In this document: positions 1 to 26,823 of the stretch, one piece after another | Layout of the letters: every line of letters starts with the position of its first letter | Numbering within the stretch: position 1 is the stretch's first letter | DNA from: Triatoma infestans | Taxonomy: Eukaryota > Arthropoda > Insecta > Hemiptera > Reduviidae | Length of the DNA: 64,000 nucleotides | NCBI GenBank assembly: GCA_011037195.1 | Contig: JAAEAF010004988.1 | Coordinates: forward strand, 30,787 to 94,786 | Reading direction: 5' to 3' | Translations under genes and position numbers: made by a program | Notes under the pieces: model-generated | What the model was told of the DNA's origin: nothing | Seen by the model: the letters and a program-made list of their open reading frames with translations, nothing else | The model's database searches: none

Positions 1-722
1 TAGAACTACACCGAGCACTCTTAAGTTTTCGAAGAGTTCACTAAGGAAGCCAGTAAACTTGGACTGGCTGTCAACGAAGCGAAGACAAAGTATACGCAGA
101 CTAAAAAAAAGGAACCACCAGGAAAAAATATGTCTTGGAAACCACAAGTTTGAAATTCATAAAAGCTTTAGGTACCTTGGGGCTGTTATCATAGATATAA
201 ATGAAGTCAGTATAGACATAAAAGTCAGTAAAAACAGACGGAAATAAATGCTACTGGTCTTTACAGAAAGCCCTGCGCTTCAATTAGCTATCTAGGGAAG
301 CCAAGTTAATATTGTACAAGACCTTATTAAGAACGGTTGTCATCTATGATAGCGAAACTTGGACGCTATCTCGGGAGGATAAGCGACTTCTCATGGGAGA
401 GAAAGGTACTGAGGAAAATATTGGGCCCGGTAAGACAGGATGGAGTATAGAGAACTATATATGGTGAACAGGACCTGGCGGGAGTGATGAAACGTGGGAG
501 ATTGAGGTGGTTGGGACACTTGGAAAGAATGAAGCAGGACAGGAAGTTGTTTACTGACCATCCGGGAGGAGGAAGAAGTAGTGGTAGACCACGGATACGA
601 TGGCTGGATGACGTGGAACAGGTCCTCAGGTTGTTAGGAGGGAGAAGGTGGAGAGGGGTGGCTCGAGAAAGAGAAAAGTGGAGGAATGTAGTTGAGGAGG
701 CTAGGACCCTACATGGGCTGTA
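1..722 (+). mobile_element. Non-LTR retrotransposon fragment, C-terminal RT region
   Basis: This is the decayed 3' part of a LINE open reading frame. In shifting frames it shows a stretch after the RT active site (GLAVNEAKTKY), then RYLGAVI, ETWTLSREDKRLL, and a C-terminal block with RWLGHLERM and GRPRIRWLDDVEQVLR ending in ARTLHGL and a stop at 721-723. These are the usual C-terminal motifs of RTE/L2-type endonuclease-reverse transcriptases. Frameshifts and stops make it non-functional and the left part is off the window. No host exon is visible here, so the last fem-1 exon must lie further left. The clade is not certain. Confidence 0.75.
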
Positions 723-765
723 ATGCCAAGAAAGAAGAAGATGGATTTTGGACAAAAATCTTCGT

Positions 766-905
766 ATCCAAATGTTGTGGTAGTAACCTAAACAGGGAAA
801 TACAAAGTCTGAACTTCCCGCGATTTATTTTTTTCGTTTTTGAGATATTTTGTTCACAGATACACACACTGAGGTTCTGGGGGGGGGGGTCCCTCCAATA
901 TTAAT
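766..905 (-). repeat. EMR repeat fragment
   Basis: Read on the minus strand this matches the EMR block with the CA-rich stretch and the 'AACAGCATAGCTCAAAAACG' type sequence, as at 14595-14755. It is a short decayed piece ending in a G-run. It lies just 3' of fem-1 exon 12 in gene orientation. Confidence 0.55.
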
Positions 906-935
906 TAAATACAGCCAAAAAAGTTAATGACTCAC

Positions 936-16933
<15,998 letters not shown>

Positions 16934-17831
16934 TTGAAAAAAAAACTTGTATGCTGTTATAATAAAAAGATTAAAAAAAAAACTAAATTAAATAAAAAGA
17001 AATAAACAAATAATTGTTTGTTAACAAGTCCTTAGTTTCCAAAACAAAACAAAAAAACTGATTTACAAAAACTCTTATTTTGTAATAAAAGACAAAAATG
17101 TTTAGAAGCATAAAAATATAACCTTATCTAACTTACTAAGCAATCACTTATAATTTATAACCTACCTACCTACCTATTGCGCTTTTATAATCAAATTAAT
17201 TTATAATTATACATATATATATATATATATACTTATAAAGTCATACTAATTATAAGATAAATAATATTAAATAATTATCATTAATTACATAGCTAATAAT
17301 AATTTTAAAAATAAATAATAAATATTTTTTAAAAATATGTAACCTCAGGGGGGCCGTACTATATTCACAACCTGTTTTTCACTACAATTTACACAATTTG
17401 TTATTTATTTAGTACGGAGGACTCCGCCCCACTAACCCAACCCTAAACAGAAAACAATTTTTGGAGGGACATAAAAAATGAATATTCTCAAGGATATAAA
17501 GACAATCTATGGGGTTGTGAATAATTTTATATAGCAGTACCAGATAGTATTGGTTTCCTCACTTCTTTTCAAGAGGAACAATTTTTGTAGAGAAGAATCT
17601 ATTTCAGTGTAATTTATGTTGTTTTTTTCTTCTAGATATATTTTTTAGTTTTTTTCTCAATACATTTTAATGTGCCCTATTTATTGTGGACTCCTAAACT
17701 GGGTGGGGGGGGGGGTAGTATACAATAGGTTTGTCAGACCAAATGGACAGGTAGTAATAATTTTAGGCAATGGATATTTCTAAAACTTGTTTGTGTTGCA
17801 GAAAATAAAGCCTAATAATTGGGAAACCCTT
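16934..17831. other. Upstream region of fem-1, AT-rich, no gene seen
   Basis: Expected to hold the 5' UTR and promoter of fem-1. It contains a (TA)n run near 17213-17231, A/T homopolymers and a G-run near 17703. I cannot point to a defined transcription start. Confidence 0.4.
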
Positions 17832-18440
17832 TTAGATTAGATTAAATTCGAGCGGGGACAGCGAGCCTTATTCCGCTACAATAAGAGGTCTATTGTGGAT
17901 CCCTTAAAATTATAGCACATCGCTCAGCTTCGCCCTCTTAATCAGGCCTAGCAAAGCTGAGACGGCTCCGTCATGAAGCTCATGGCTTCGGGATTATTTG
18001 TCTCCCAGTTGAAGAAACTTTGTCCAAAGGATATGTGCCGGGGTTTCCTCCTCAGTCTTGCTGAATCGGCATAACGCGTTATCCGCAAGTAACAAGTGGT
18101 GCATGTGCCTATTCAGCCTATAATACCCTGTTAGTAGACCCACTATTAGCCTTATATCCCTTCGGCTATAACTCAGTAGATCCCTGGTAAATTTAGGCAA
18201 ATGTCTATTGATAAAAGTTTTTGCCTGCCTCTGTCTTGGTGTTCTATCCAATCATTGTAGGTAGCATGCTGTTCTCCATATAGCCCTTGAGTAGGAAGGT
18301 TGATTTAGGCCTGGACAACCCTCCATGCCAGGCATCCGCCCTCTCATTGCCCAAATAACCTTGCAATATCTGGCACCCAGGCGAGTGTCAGCTTGTTCCG
18401 AGCACCCACCTCGGTTAGGGCAGTTAGACTGTCCCACACC
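17832..18440 (-). mobile_element. LINE-2 C-terminal fragment
   Basis: Minus-strand KFTRDLLSYSRRDIRLIVGL, TGYYRLNRHMHHLLLADNAL, then a Cys-poor knuckle and the 3' end AATTTAATCTAATCTAAAA at the left. Upstream parts (18252-18440) are out of frame. It is inactive. Confidence 0.82.
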
Positions 18441-18729
18441 AGTCTTGAGACTAAAGGAAATCTTATTATCTTTACCTATTATTATCTACTACATTCCTGG
18501 TAGACAGCGGTGTCTTGTTTGTTGTTTGGGGGGGGGGGTCTCGAGAAACTGTTATAACGATATTTTTTTTAAACTTGTATAGAAAACGTATCAGTTTAAC
18601 TGCAAAACCACTCGTTTTAAAAAGAGAGTATTTAGAGATCAGCCAATTTAGTTGAAATTTAAATTTGCATAAGCGTTTTTTGGTTTTTGACTTCACTAAG
18701 CTCAGGTATACAAGGTAAATAATCCCCAC

Positions 18730-19605
18730 TTGAGTTACTATAACTCTAAAATGGAAAAAATCGTAGAAAGTTGAAAGTTGATATTCCGTTTAGGTATTAC
18801 CATGTGATCTGGCAGTACGTTATCTGTCAAAATTCCACAACCGGAAGTACCATTTTACTAGTTTTTTTTTTTTTATATTTTCTCAAAAATAGCTCCGACG
18901 ATTTTTCTTTAAACTTTATATATCAACAACACATACAAAGAACTACATTTTTTATTTGAAACAATTCTCCGAGGGCCTTAAATTCATTTAAGGGCACTTC
19001 TGGGGGAGAGATGGGGTTAAGTTTTCATCTAAAGTACTATTTCAGTTTCTTAGACAATTCTGTCATCTAAATAATGTTAATTAGAGTTGAATATGTTGTT
19101 GAAATTCCCGAGTTGGAAAAAAAATCGGATAACCGGAAATGCGTTTACTTCAACACTTTACTAAAAGATTTTTTTTGTTCACGTTTTTTTGCGATTTTCT
19201 CAAAAATGGCTCCAACGATTTTCATGAAACTTCCCATACAAACTAAACATACAAAGATCTACAACTTTTATTTGAAACATTTTTCTGGGAAAAATTCATT
19301 TAAGGGCGCTTTTAAGGGGAGGGGTGTTATCTAAAGGGCTTCCTCTAAAGTGTTATCATAGTTGATTTTATACAATTCTATCATCCAAACGAAATTAATT
19401 AGAAATAAATAGATTTGCCAAAATTCCGAGTTTTAAGAAAATTAGTAAACCGGAAGTGCTTTTTACTGAACAGTTTTTTTTTCAGTTTTCGACGAATTTC
19501 GTTAAATTTGGTACACAAACTATAACATTTGTCAATTATAATTTTGAGAACGGAGTAAGAGAAAGTTGTGTGAGTGTTTACACCAGATTTTTTTTTTTTA
19601 AACTA
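18730..19605 (+). repeat. EMR repeat, three modules
   Basis: Near-complete copy. CCGGAAGT occurs near 18840 and 19451, with a one-base variant (CCGGAAATG) near 19133. Module spacing is about 300 bp. The right end has GGAGTAAGAG and CACCAGATTTTT. Confidence 0.8.
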
Positions 19606-20011
19606 AGTATGTAAATTAGAAATTAAATTAATTGTAAATTAATAGTAAAAAAATAAATATAATTATGAATCTATTTCCGTTAAAATATTGAAAGTAAAAA
19701 TGGTGTGTTTCGAAGGACGATACAATAATCTGATAAAATAATGAATGAACGAACTTGTAAACCTAATGGACTGATGACAAACACGTACAAAACCTAGTTT
19801 TTTCACAAGTATGTGTATACAAGTTTATAGTGAACTGTTGTTTATGAATTCAATTTTAAATTCTAGTTTATTCATTATTTATTTACTTTATTTATCTACA
19901 AATTTTATGGTAATTATGTTTTATTGGTTAATTTAAATGATTTTATAATTGGTGTCAGCAACAATGCCCTCACTTATCGCTCATTGGTCATAATGCTCTT
20001 CAAGACAAGGA
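19606..20011. other. AT-rich spacer, no gene recognised
   Basis: No transposase, splice-bounded exon or repeat shared with the rest of the window is visible. Confidence 0.4.
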
Positions 20012-20210
20012 TGGGCGGGTGTTGGTGTAGTGGTTATGAGCATGGACTTGTAAGTGGGAGGTCCCCAGTTCGAGTCCTGCGTATAAATCCTAAATTTTAT
20101 ATTGGTTTCAAAAATGTTAATGGTAAAGTAGGTGCTTCCGCCCCCCTCCACGACACCTAATTTGGTAGTTGGACGTTAAGCCCGCCTGAAAAAATAGGCA
20201 TTACTTTACT
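20012..20210 (+). mobile_element. SINE2 copy
   Basis: Head GGTGTTGGTGTAGTGGTTAT, B-box-like AGTTCGAGTCC, body CTCCACGACACCTAATTTGG and GTTAAGCCCGCCTGAA, then GCATTACTTTACTC. Confidence 0.88.
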
Positions 20211-20691
20211 CTTTTTTTATAAATGATTTTATTACGATTAATAAAAAAAAATAAATTACTTGTATAATGTTACCAGCAAAATATGAAACTCAGGTATTGT
20301 ATAGAATGCCTAGGCATTTCATACATTACCTAACTATTTTAGGCAAAGAAGAAATATCTTTTTTATGTCATACTTGGGCTAGGTATTCTAGATTTATTGC
20401 CTAGGCATTCTATAAAATGTCTACGTCGTATTAGGCAAAGTATGAAAAGAGGCCATACATTATTATGGCTTAGTTATTGCTGCTAAATTTTACCAGAAGA
20501 AATGCTTTACTATATTTGTGTGACCATTTTGCAATGATATCTGATTAGTCAACAGATATCCCTTCCATAGTTACTGCTGCGGCCGTTTTAAGTGGACGCA
20601 ATCATTAGAGGGGGAACCAAGGGGACCCAAAACAAACCGCTTCGTGGAGGATACTGTGTTCCCTCAGTTTTTGACCATTCTCGATTCCACT
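20211..20691. other. AT-rich spacer with a GCCTAGGCATTCTATA inverted motif
   Basis: The motif GCCTAGGCATTCTATA at about 20396-20412 recurs in reverse near 20300-20315. This may be a small hairpin element, but boundaries are not clear. No gene is visible. Confidence 0.35.
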
Positions 20692-20703
20692 GAATGCTAA
20701 AAA

Positions 20704-20990
20704 GTTGTTGTGGTTGGTTCCGCAAAGCTGGAAAGAATCAGAGACATTTTCCATGATAGCCTGCTTCTTTTTGTGGTCATCGACCGGTTTCGGGCGTTCG
20801 CCCATCTTCAGGATGCGTTTGTCACACAGAGTGACAACATAGACTTGCACAGAGCAAATTCAGTTTACACAGTGTGCTCTGTGCAAGTTTGTGTTATCAC
20901 ACTGTGTGACAAACGCATCCTGAAAATGGGCGAACGCCCGCAACCGGTCGATGACCACAAAAAGAAGTAGGCTATCACGGAAAATGTCTC
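20704..20990 (-). mobile_element. HpA hairpin element, full copy with 12-bp target-site duplication
   Basis: Two arms of about 115 nt pair around a short loop; key blocks are GATAGCCTGCTTCTTTTTGT, GACCGGTTTCGGGCGTTCGC and ATCTTCAGGATGCGTTTGTC with their complements. Only one side carries an extra 40 nt, which on the minus strand ends GGAACCAACCACAACAAC. The direct repeat GAATGCTAAAAA flanks the element at 20692-20703 and 20991-21002. It is non-coding. Confidence 0.85.
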
Positions 20991-21179
20991 GAATGCTAAA
21001 AACTTAACCAATATTGTAAATATACTAAGCCACAATACATTTCTAGCAATTAATCAGATAATTGTGCTTGTTTGTGGGTCATATCCTCTGCCCTAATCCT
21101 AATTGCTTTATAGCATTATGTAAAGCCATGTTGAAAAGGTAAATGCATCTAATTTGCTTCTAAGTGGTGTACTGTGCTC

Positions 21180-21500
21180 TAAGTGGTGTTCCCCAACGCC
21201 TGTCGTTACAGCACATCCTTCAGCTTTGTCCTTTGTCTAAATCACGCCTAGCAAAACTGAAAAAAGTGGCTCTATCATGAAGTTCATGGCTTCCAGGATT
21301 GCTTATATCTAGTTGAAGAAATCTTGTCCTCATCAGAGGGCCGGCACAACTCGCAAAGTCCTATTCAGCCAATAATGCTCCGTTTAACAGAACCAACTAT
21401 TAACCTTATATCCCTTCGGTGCTTCTTGCTTCCCACCTGCTCTGAAGCTATGAGACCATTCTGGCTTCTGCTATATCCTCCTGCAAATATAGGCAACTCT
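21180..21500 (-). mobile_element. Degenerate LINE-2 fragment
   Basis: Minus-strand sequence recalls the LINE-2 3' region (equivalents of CATGAAGCTCATGGCTTC and CTTATATCCCTTCGG) with many changes. It holds no open frame of note. Confidence 0.6.
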
Positions 21501-21613
21501 AGTTAAGCTATACCCAAACTGTGTCCCAATAAGCAATTTAATGTCTCCAAAATGGTGCAGCCGCTTTTAAATTTCAAAACATGTCTTAATTATTGTCTTT
21601 ATTATACTTGCAG

Positions 21614-22977
21614 GTGTGCCAAATTAATGATAGAAAAATAGACTATCCCTATCCATGGTATATGGCGTGTGATATTTGTAAAGATTGTCCAGGATGTGGT
21701 AGAACTGTCATAATAATCAATGGTACAACAATACCACCGGATATTGTACCATTGCCGACACCTGTATTGATACAAACATTTGCAACAATACCACCGCCAA
21801 TAGTAATGCCACCTACAATATCGCCTCCAATCATAATAGCACCGATAATACCCCCTCCGACAATACCACCAACATTACCTCCTCCGACGAAACCATCTCC
21901 GACAATATCACCAACAATACCACCTCCGACAATACCACCGACACAAGTGCAGACATTGCCGCCTCTGACAATACCACCGACACAAGTGCCGACATTGCCG
22001 CCTCTGACAATACCACCGACACAAGTGCCGACATTACCGCCGCCGACAATACTACCAACCTCACTACCTCCGACAATACCACCAACATTACCACCTCCGA
22101 CAATACCACCGACACAAGTGCCGACATTGCCGCCTCTGACAATACCACCGACACAAGTGCCGACATTGCCGCCTCTGACAATACCACCGACACAAGTGCC
22201 GACATTACCGCCGCCGACAATACTACCAACCTCACTACCTCCGACAATACCACCAACATTACCTTCTCAGACAATACCACCAACATTACCTCCTCGGACA
22301 ATACCACCAACATTACCACCTCTGACAATACCACCAACATTACCTCCTCCGACAATACCACCAACATTACCGCCGACACAAATGCCGACATTACCACCTC
22401 CGACAATATCACCAACATTACCTTCTCCGACAATATCACCAACATTACCTTCTCCGACAATACCACCAACATTACCTTCTCCGACAATACCACCAACACA
22501 AGTACCAACATTACAACCACCGACAATAGCACCAACATTACCACCTCCGATAATACCACCGACAGTACCTCAAACACAAGCACCAACAATACCACCAACT
22601 CAAGCACCGACATTACTACCTTCAACAATACCACCAACTTCAATAATACCACCAACCCAAGACCAAACAATACCACCAACTCAAGCACCAACCATACCAC
22701 CTCCGACAATACCACCAATTATAACCACGACAATAACCTCAACTATGTCAACAATGCAACCGACTGTAACCACAACAACAATTATACCAACCACTTCTAC
22801 TGAAATAACTTCTACAACAACAACCACGGATGATACATTAACCACTACACCAATAACAAGTACAACAACGTTACCAACTACTACAACAGCAATGCTGCCA
22901 ACACAAAGTAGCAGAAAACCAACTAAAAAGATTACAACCACTGTTACCACAACAATCTGGTATATTTACCCATCATG
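21614..22977 (+). CDS. Mucin-like Pro/Thr-rich protein, large internal exon
   Basis: An exon of 454 codons plus two bases lies between an acceptor (TTGCAG at 21608-21613) and a consensus donor (TG/GTAAGT, GT at 22978-22979). The first 40 residues hold six Cys (VCQINDRKIDYPYPWYMACD, then ICKDCPGCG). The rest is a repetitive Pro/Thr domain built on PPTIPPTLP and PPTQVPTLPPLT, ending in a Thr-rich stretch (STTTLPTTTTAM) and IWYIYPS. The composition suggests an O-glycosylated extracellular or surface protein; this is inference. A 171-bp (57-codon) block is duplicated in tandem (about 21928-22098 and 22099-22269) with almost no changes. Signal peptide exon and terminal exon are not identified. Codon use (ACA/CCA/CCG) is unlike the AT-rich surroundings. 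Confidence 0.75.
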
Positions 22978-23004
22978 GTAAGTAGTTTTTAATTATATTA
23001 AGAG

Positions 23005-23335
23005 AATAGAGGAAGTACTGTAATCGTATCAAATTTTCGAAATCATGTTTTCACCGGAAATAGAAGTTTCAAGGTCCCCTGAGTCCAAATTTTTATTTTT
23101 CAAATGGTCTGTGTATTTATGAGTAACAGCATAGCTCAAAAACCGAAAAATCGCAGAATGTTCAAACTTGATTTTCCATTTAGGTATCACCATGAGGATC
23201 CGGACAGCAAGTTATATGTCAAAATTCCTCAACCGGAAGTACCACTTGACTGAATAGTTGTTTTCAGTTTTTTTGCAATTCTCTCAAAAAATGGCTCCAA
23301 ACGATTTCATTTAAACTTGGTATATATCAGTTATA
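23005..23335 (+). repeat. EMR repeat, left part (interrupted by composite mariner)
   Basis: Left end and first module (CCGGAAGTACCAC near 23235), stopping at the TA at 23334-23335. The same EMR copy resumes at 25377; the two halves join to give a continuous EMR sequence. Confidence 0.8.
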
Positions 23336-24661
23336 CGAGGGTTATTCAATAAGTAACCGAGACAAATCGCAGTAGCTCAGAAACGATTTGTTTAATCAAT
23401 GCAATAGTTTCAGTGCGTCAAGTTGGCGTCCTTGTACTTAGTTTCCCATCAGCTGTTTAAGAGTATTTGGTAAGCATAACTTCAATGCATTCAGTTAATA
23501 ATGGCGAATCCGCTCGAGTAGAGCACCACAGAAGAAGAACGCCCAGTGATTAGATTTTTAGTTGCAGAGGGTATCAAAAGTAGTGAAATCCACGAAAGAA
23601 TGTTGAAAGTATACGGAAATAACTGTTTGAACCGTTCGAACGTTTACAAATGGGTAGAGCAATTTAAAAGTGGTCTTGAAAGTGTCTGTGACGAGCAACG
23701 AAATGAACGACTGGTTGAAGTTGCAATTTCTTCCTTCGAAACTCGCATTAGTTCACTCAAGAAACGCGTTAATTTAGGACAAAATGCGTATTACTGTTGA
23801 AGTGATAGCTGAAGAAGTGCACGCGAGTGTTGGCATTGTCCATAACATTATTCAGAATAAGCTGCAATACAAGAAAACTTGTACGAAATCGGTTCCAAGA
23901 CAGCTTACGGACGCCCACAAAGAAACCAGGTTTCAAATCAGTCCATCAGTTGAAAGAACGATGTTTAATTGAAAAAGAATTTTTCAGTAGAATTGTAACA
24001 TGTGATGAAACATGGATACACCGTTTTGAGCCGGAATCTAAGCGTCAAAGCCTTGAGTAAAAGCATATGGGTTCTCCTCGAAAGAAATTCAAGACCCAGC
24101 CGTGTGCAGGTAAAGTCATGCTTACTGTTCTGGGATCACAGGGGCCTATTTATTGTGACTATGTCGAAGATCAACGAACCATCAACAGCCAGTATTACAG
24201 TGATATGCTCACAAACAAAGTATGGCCTGCCATAGGAACGAAACGTCGTGGAGTCTTGACTAAAGGCGTGATTGTGCTTCATGACAACGCTTGCCCACAG
24301 ACGGCACAGTTCACTCAAGAAACACTACAAAAGTGGGGTGGGAGATCCTTCCACATCCCCCCTACAGCCCCGACCTCGCCCCATCAGACTACCATTTGTT
24401 TGGACCCCTTAAAGAGGCTCTACGTGGGGAACATTTTCAATCCAATGAACAAGTTAAAAATAAGGTGCTAAAGTGGCTTCGAGATCAGCCCAAAGAATTT
24501 TATTTCAGAGGCGGCATAAACAAATTAGAAGAGCGATGAGACAAGTGTATAAATGTTGCTGGGGGACTATGTTGAACAGTAGGCCCAATGTTTCGTATTG
24601 ATTAAAAAAATCGTTTTTTGAGCTACAGCGATTTTTCTCGTTACTTATTGAATGACCCTCG
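23336..24661 (+). mobile_element. mariner transposon copy 2, D34D, inactive
   Basis: 1,326 bp with long terminal inverted repeats and about the same sequence as copy 1. Transposase pieces include SSEIHERMLKVYGNNCLNRS, NVYKWVEQFKSG, VTCDETWIHRF, VLHDNACPQT and YSPDLAPSDYHLFGPLKEAL. Frameshifts and stops (for example TAG near 23518 and TAA near 24059) break it. A TA follows the internal 3' end at 24662-24663, as in copy 1. Small length differences from copy 1 (9 bp present here after KSG) show copy 1 is not its exact parent. Confidence 0.93.
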
Positions 24662-25246
24662 TAAATTTACTCTGAGCAAAGACTAACCTACTGTTTTGAC
24701 AAAAACACCTGATCATGGTTGATACCGCACAAAAAGAAGCAGGCTATCACAGAAAAATATCTCTGATCATTCCAGCTCTACGGAACCAACCAACCACATC
24801 TTATGGTATTCAACAATGGTGGGTCCAGGACCTTGTTGAGCCTCTTACAGCTAATTATTAAGCTCCTATAAAAATCATTTTTACTCACCGTAAAAACATA
24901 GCTTTCTGTAAATAGTGAAATGTCCTAGTCAAATTATAATTATCTTTGTCATTAGCAAATGATGCACCCAATAATTCCAATACATCAATCTGTTCTTCTA
25001 AAGTTAGCTCACATTTTAACAATAGATATTCGACAACATCAGCTCGTGTACGTTCTGCAGCGGCTCAAATTGGTGTCATTCCTAGATAATCGCAAGAAAT
25101 AAAAACAAAAAAAATTAATAAATAAAAATTAGATCACTGTTGGATTTATTGAAAAAAAAAAAATAGAAATCCATATAGATTTAAATAAAATCCAGAATAC
25201 CTACTCACCATTGACGGTTGTTATCAATCGGGCGCCATATTTTAAT
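24662..25246 (-). pseudogene. Duplicated fem-1 fragment (exon 5 and part of exon 4)
   Basis: Near-identical to 12479-13070: the end of the HpA remnant, intron 5 sequence, the whole of exon 5 with both splice sites, intron 4 and the start of exon 4, ending at GCGCCATATTTTAAT. In the exon 5 copy one base changes the Leu after ATG ACA CCA ATT to TGA (near 25066), so the frame is closed. It cannot make a FEM1 protein and is best seen as a captured or repair-copied fragment. Confidence 0.92.
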
Positions 25247-25376
25247 CAACAGCCAGTATTACAGTGATTGCTGGGGATTATGTTGAAAAGTAACTAAAAC
25301 TTTTGTATTAATTAAAAATTAATTCGTTTTTGAGCTACAGCAATTTGTCTCGTTACTCATTGAATGACGACCCCCA
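25247..25376 (+). mobile_element. mariner 3' remnant, internally deleted
   Basis: CAACAGCCAGTATTACAGTG from the middle of the transposase is joined to TGCTGGGGATTATGTTGAAA near its end, followed by the 3' terminal repeat. The junction lies at about 25268. It supplies the right boundary of the composite unit. Confidence 0.85.
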
Positions 25377-25590
25377 TACATACAGAGAGTCACAATTTAT
25401 ATTTTAAAAAGTTTCTCCGAGGGAAGGGATGAGGTTAGGTTTTCCTCTAAAGTCGTTATTTCAGTTTATTATACAAATTCTATCATCCTAAATAATATTA
25501 ATTAGAATTAAATATGTTGTTGAAATTACCGAGTTTGAAGTGAAAAATCAGATGACTGGTACTCCTCTCACCCAGTAAGAGGAAGTAGTA
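25377..25590 (+). repeat. EMR repeat, right part after the composite unit
   Basis: Resumes with CATACAGAGAGTCACAATTT, equivalent to CATACAAAGAGCTACAACTT in other EMR copies, and runs on to GAAGTGAAAAATCAG. Confidence 0.75.
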
Positions 25591-26021
25591 ATATATTTAT
25601 TGCCGTCAGAACTGTCAAACTTATTGAAAATTAAATAAAATCTATTATTTTTGCTTCAATATTTAAATAATGACCAATCTATCATGGCATTTTAACCGCT
25701 ATCTGTTAGGGAATATTTGTTTAGTTGCTTTGGCGCTCACTATGTGGCAGCACCATAGTTCAATAATAAAACTCATTACTTCTAAAATGATTCATATAAT
25801 TCGTCTTCGTCTTTACAAATCATTTTTATTTATTTATTGATTTATATTCACTCAGTAATAAAAACTCTGATGTTTCATTTATTCTCGACAAAGAAACAAA
25901 ATTATTGACTGTCAAAGTGACATACATATTTTATAGCAATTTCTTACATGTGATAAACATGCTGAGATTGTTTGAGTTTTCAATGAAAACAATCAAAAGT
26001 GAGGTTGGAAAAACTGTACTT
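25591..26021. other. AT-rich spacer, no gene recognised
   Basis: Apart from a (TTTA)n-like stretch near 25830 I see no repeat shared with the window and no exon with convincing splice sites. It may be intron of the mucin-like gene. Confidence 0.35.
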
Positions 26022-26735
26022 TCTCTTACTCCTAAGTAAGAGGAGTATTGAAATCGTGTCAAATTTTTGATATTGAGTTTTCAACGGAAATATCCGTTTT
26101 AAGGTCCAAAAAAGAGTCCAAAAAAAGTGATTTTTAGAAAATGGTCTCTGTGTATGTGTGTATGAGAAACAGCATAGCTCGAAAACGAAAAACCGTAAGA
26201 AGTTCTAACTTGATATTCCGTTTAGGTATCACCATGGGATCCGGACAGTACGTTATTGTCAAAATTCTTCAACCGGAAGTACCACTTTACTAGTTTTTTT
26301 AAAATTTTTTTTTGCGATTTTCTCAAAAATGGCTCCAACGATTTTCTTGAAACTTATTATATCAACCATACATACAAAGAGGTACAACTTTTATTTGAAA
26401 CATTTCTCCCGGAAAAATTCATTTAAGGGCACTTTTTGGGGAGGGGGGTGGTTACGGTTTCCTCTAAAGTGCTATCATAGTTGATAAATACAATTCCTAC
26501 CATACAAACAAAATTAAATTAGAAATAAATAGATTGTCAAAATTTGGAGTTTCAAGAAAAATTAGTAAACCGGAAGTGCGCTTCTATTGAACAGTTTTTT
26601 TTCAATTTTTGCGATTTTCTCCATAAAAACACTGACGAATTTCATTAAATTTGTTACACAAACTATAAAATTTGTCAATATAATTTTGAGGAATTGGTGT
26701 AAAGAGAAATTTGTGTGAGTGTTACGAAACTATTG
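26022..26735 (+). repeat. EMR repeat, two modules
   Basis: Starts CTTTCTCTTACTCC. ACCGGAAGT occurs at 26272-26280 and 26569-26577, 297 bp apart. It ends with the GTAAAGAGAAATTTGTGTGA type right end. Confidence 0.82.
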
Positions 26736-26823
26736 AAACGATTATTGATTCATGGAGGCCAATGATTTTCAAAATTCAATTTGTACAGAATTAATTCTTA
26801 CGTTTTTTTTTTTTTTTGTAAAG

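Larger units (their letters stand above)
23336..25376 (+). mobile_element. Composite mariner unit carrying a fem-1 fragment (2,041 bp)
   Basis: The unit runs from a mariner 5' end (CGAGGGTTATTCAATAAGTA) to a mariner 3' end (TGAATGACGACCCCCA) and is flanked by TA at 23334-23335 and 25377-25378. Parts in order: full mariner copy 2 (23336-24661), duplicated fem-1 intron 5/exon 5/intron 4/exon 4 sequence (24662-25246), and an internally deleted mariner 3' end (25247-25376). It interrupts one EMR copy, whose sequence rejoins cleanly when the unit is removed. Confidence 0.8.

Noticed and set aside
21831..22718. A 295-codon open frame on the minus strand opposite the mucin-like exon (VVLSEVVMLVVLSE repeats)
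   Set aside because: It is the antisense reading of the Pro/Thr repeat array; period and composition follow from the plus-strand repeats, and there is no independent start or splice context.
24662..25246. A second fem-1 gene
   Set aside because: Only exon 5 and part of exon 4 are present, bounded by mariner sequence, with an in-frame stop.
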